Part shown: positions 35,286 through 35,417 of the stretch, piece by piece
Layout: every line of letters begins with the position of its first letter
Position numbering within the stretch: the stretch's first letter is position 1
Origin: Marinifilum fragile JCM 15579
Lineage (GTDB): Bacteria > Bacteroidota > Bacteroidia > Bacteroidales > Marinifilaceae
DNA length: 35,417 nucleotides
Direction: 5' to 3'
NCBI RefSeq assembly: GCF_001310955.1
Contig: NZ_BAZX01000035.1
Coordinates: 1 to 35,417 of the forward strand
Position numbers and translations under genes: made by a program
The notes under the pieces: model-generated
Databases searched by the model: none
The model's input: the letters and a program-made list of their open reading frames with translations, nothing else
What the model was told of the DNA's origin: nothing

Positions 35286-35417
35286 AAAGTATCTCCTCAA
35301 TTGGCTGAGGAGCTTGTTTTCTCGAAAAAGTATCTCCTCAATTGGCTGAGGAGCTTGTTTTCTCGAAAAAGTATCTCCTCAATTGGCTGAGGAGCTTGTT
35401 TTCTCGAAAAAGTATCT
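35286..35417. repeat. 41-bp perfect tandem array with a hairpin in each unit
   Basis: Unit starts (AGTATCT) fall at 35288, 35329, 35370 and 35411: three full identical units and a partial fourth cut by the window edge. Each holds CTCCTCA and TGAGGAG, a 7-bp stem around ATTGGC (first copy 35293-35312), followed by T-rich sequence on both strands. The period is not a multiple of three and every frame hits stops, so it is non-coding. No spacers separate the units, so it is not a CRISPR array. Confidence 0.95.

Noticed and set aside
35286..35417. CRISPR array
   Set aside because: The units are directly joined with a 41-bp period and full identity. There are no variable spacers, and no cas genes are present in the window.

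Overview
The window looks like a 35.4 kb piece of an AT-rich Bacteroidota chromosome, probably a marine or anaerobic member of the Marinilabiliales/Marinifilaceae type (the order-level guess is inference). The phylum call rests on a type IX secretion C-terminal sorting domain, two SusC/FecA-style TonB-dependent receptors with carboxypeptidase-like N-terminal domains, a BatA-type vWA membrane protein, a LytTR membrane regulator, TAnnTTTG-like -7 boxes and a general lack of Shine-Dalgarno sites.

Layout. 1-7.8 kb: the 3' part of a giant secreted protein built from twelve ~598-bp repeats, ending in a PKD domain and a T9SS sorting domain; it converges on rocD across a shared hairpin terminator. 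7.8-15.4 kb: a minus-strand block of ornithine aminotransferase, a PAS-hybrid histidine kinase, a BatA/vWA membrane protein and a TonB-dependent receptor. 15.6-18.9 kb: a plus-strand run with an M19 dipeptidase lipoprotein, a frameshifted LMW-phosphatase-like gene lacking the catalytic Cys, a possible eRF1-like small protein behind an unusually strong ribosome-binding site, and YjbQ. 18.9-25.5 kb: minus-strand Xaa-Pro aminopeptidase, an ECF sigma / anti-sigma / DUF4097-like operon, an orphan FkbH-like HAD protein and tRNA-Lys(UUU). 25.6-30.6 kb: plus-strand frameshifted thioredoxin-fold lipid/periplasm-type protein, a LytTR membrane regulator and an outer-membrane beta-barrel receptor. 30.6-35.4 kb: an accessory segment with four REP-like palindromes around and inside a RAYT transposase, a 1,217-residue YobI/KAP-like P-loop NTPase with two membrane helices, and a perfect 41-bp tandem array, each unit with a hairpin, running off the right edge.

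Most of the left 30 kb is ordinary housekeeping and envelope biology. The right 5 kb is the part most likely to hold something new: a large membrane NTPase of a family suspected in biological conflict, a domesticated-type transposase whose own coding sequence carries an in-frame copy of its REP element, and the hairpin array directly upstream of the NTPase gene. Two independent frameshifts (about 17,037 and 26,159) leave it open whether those genes are decaying or the assembly has small errors.
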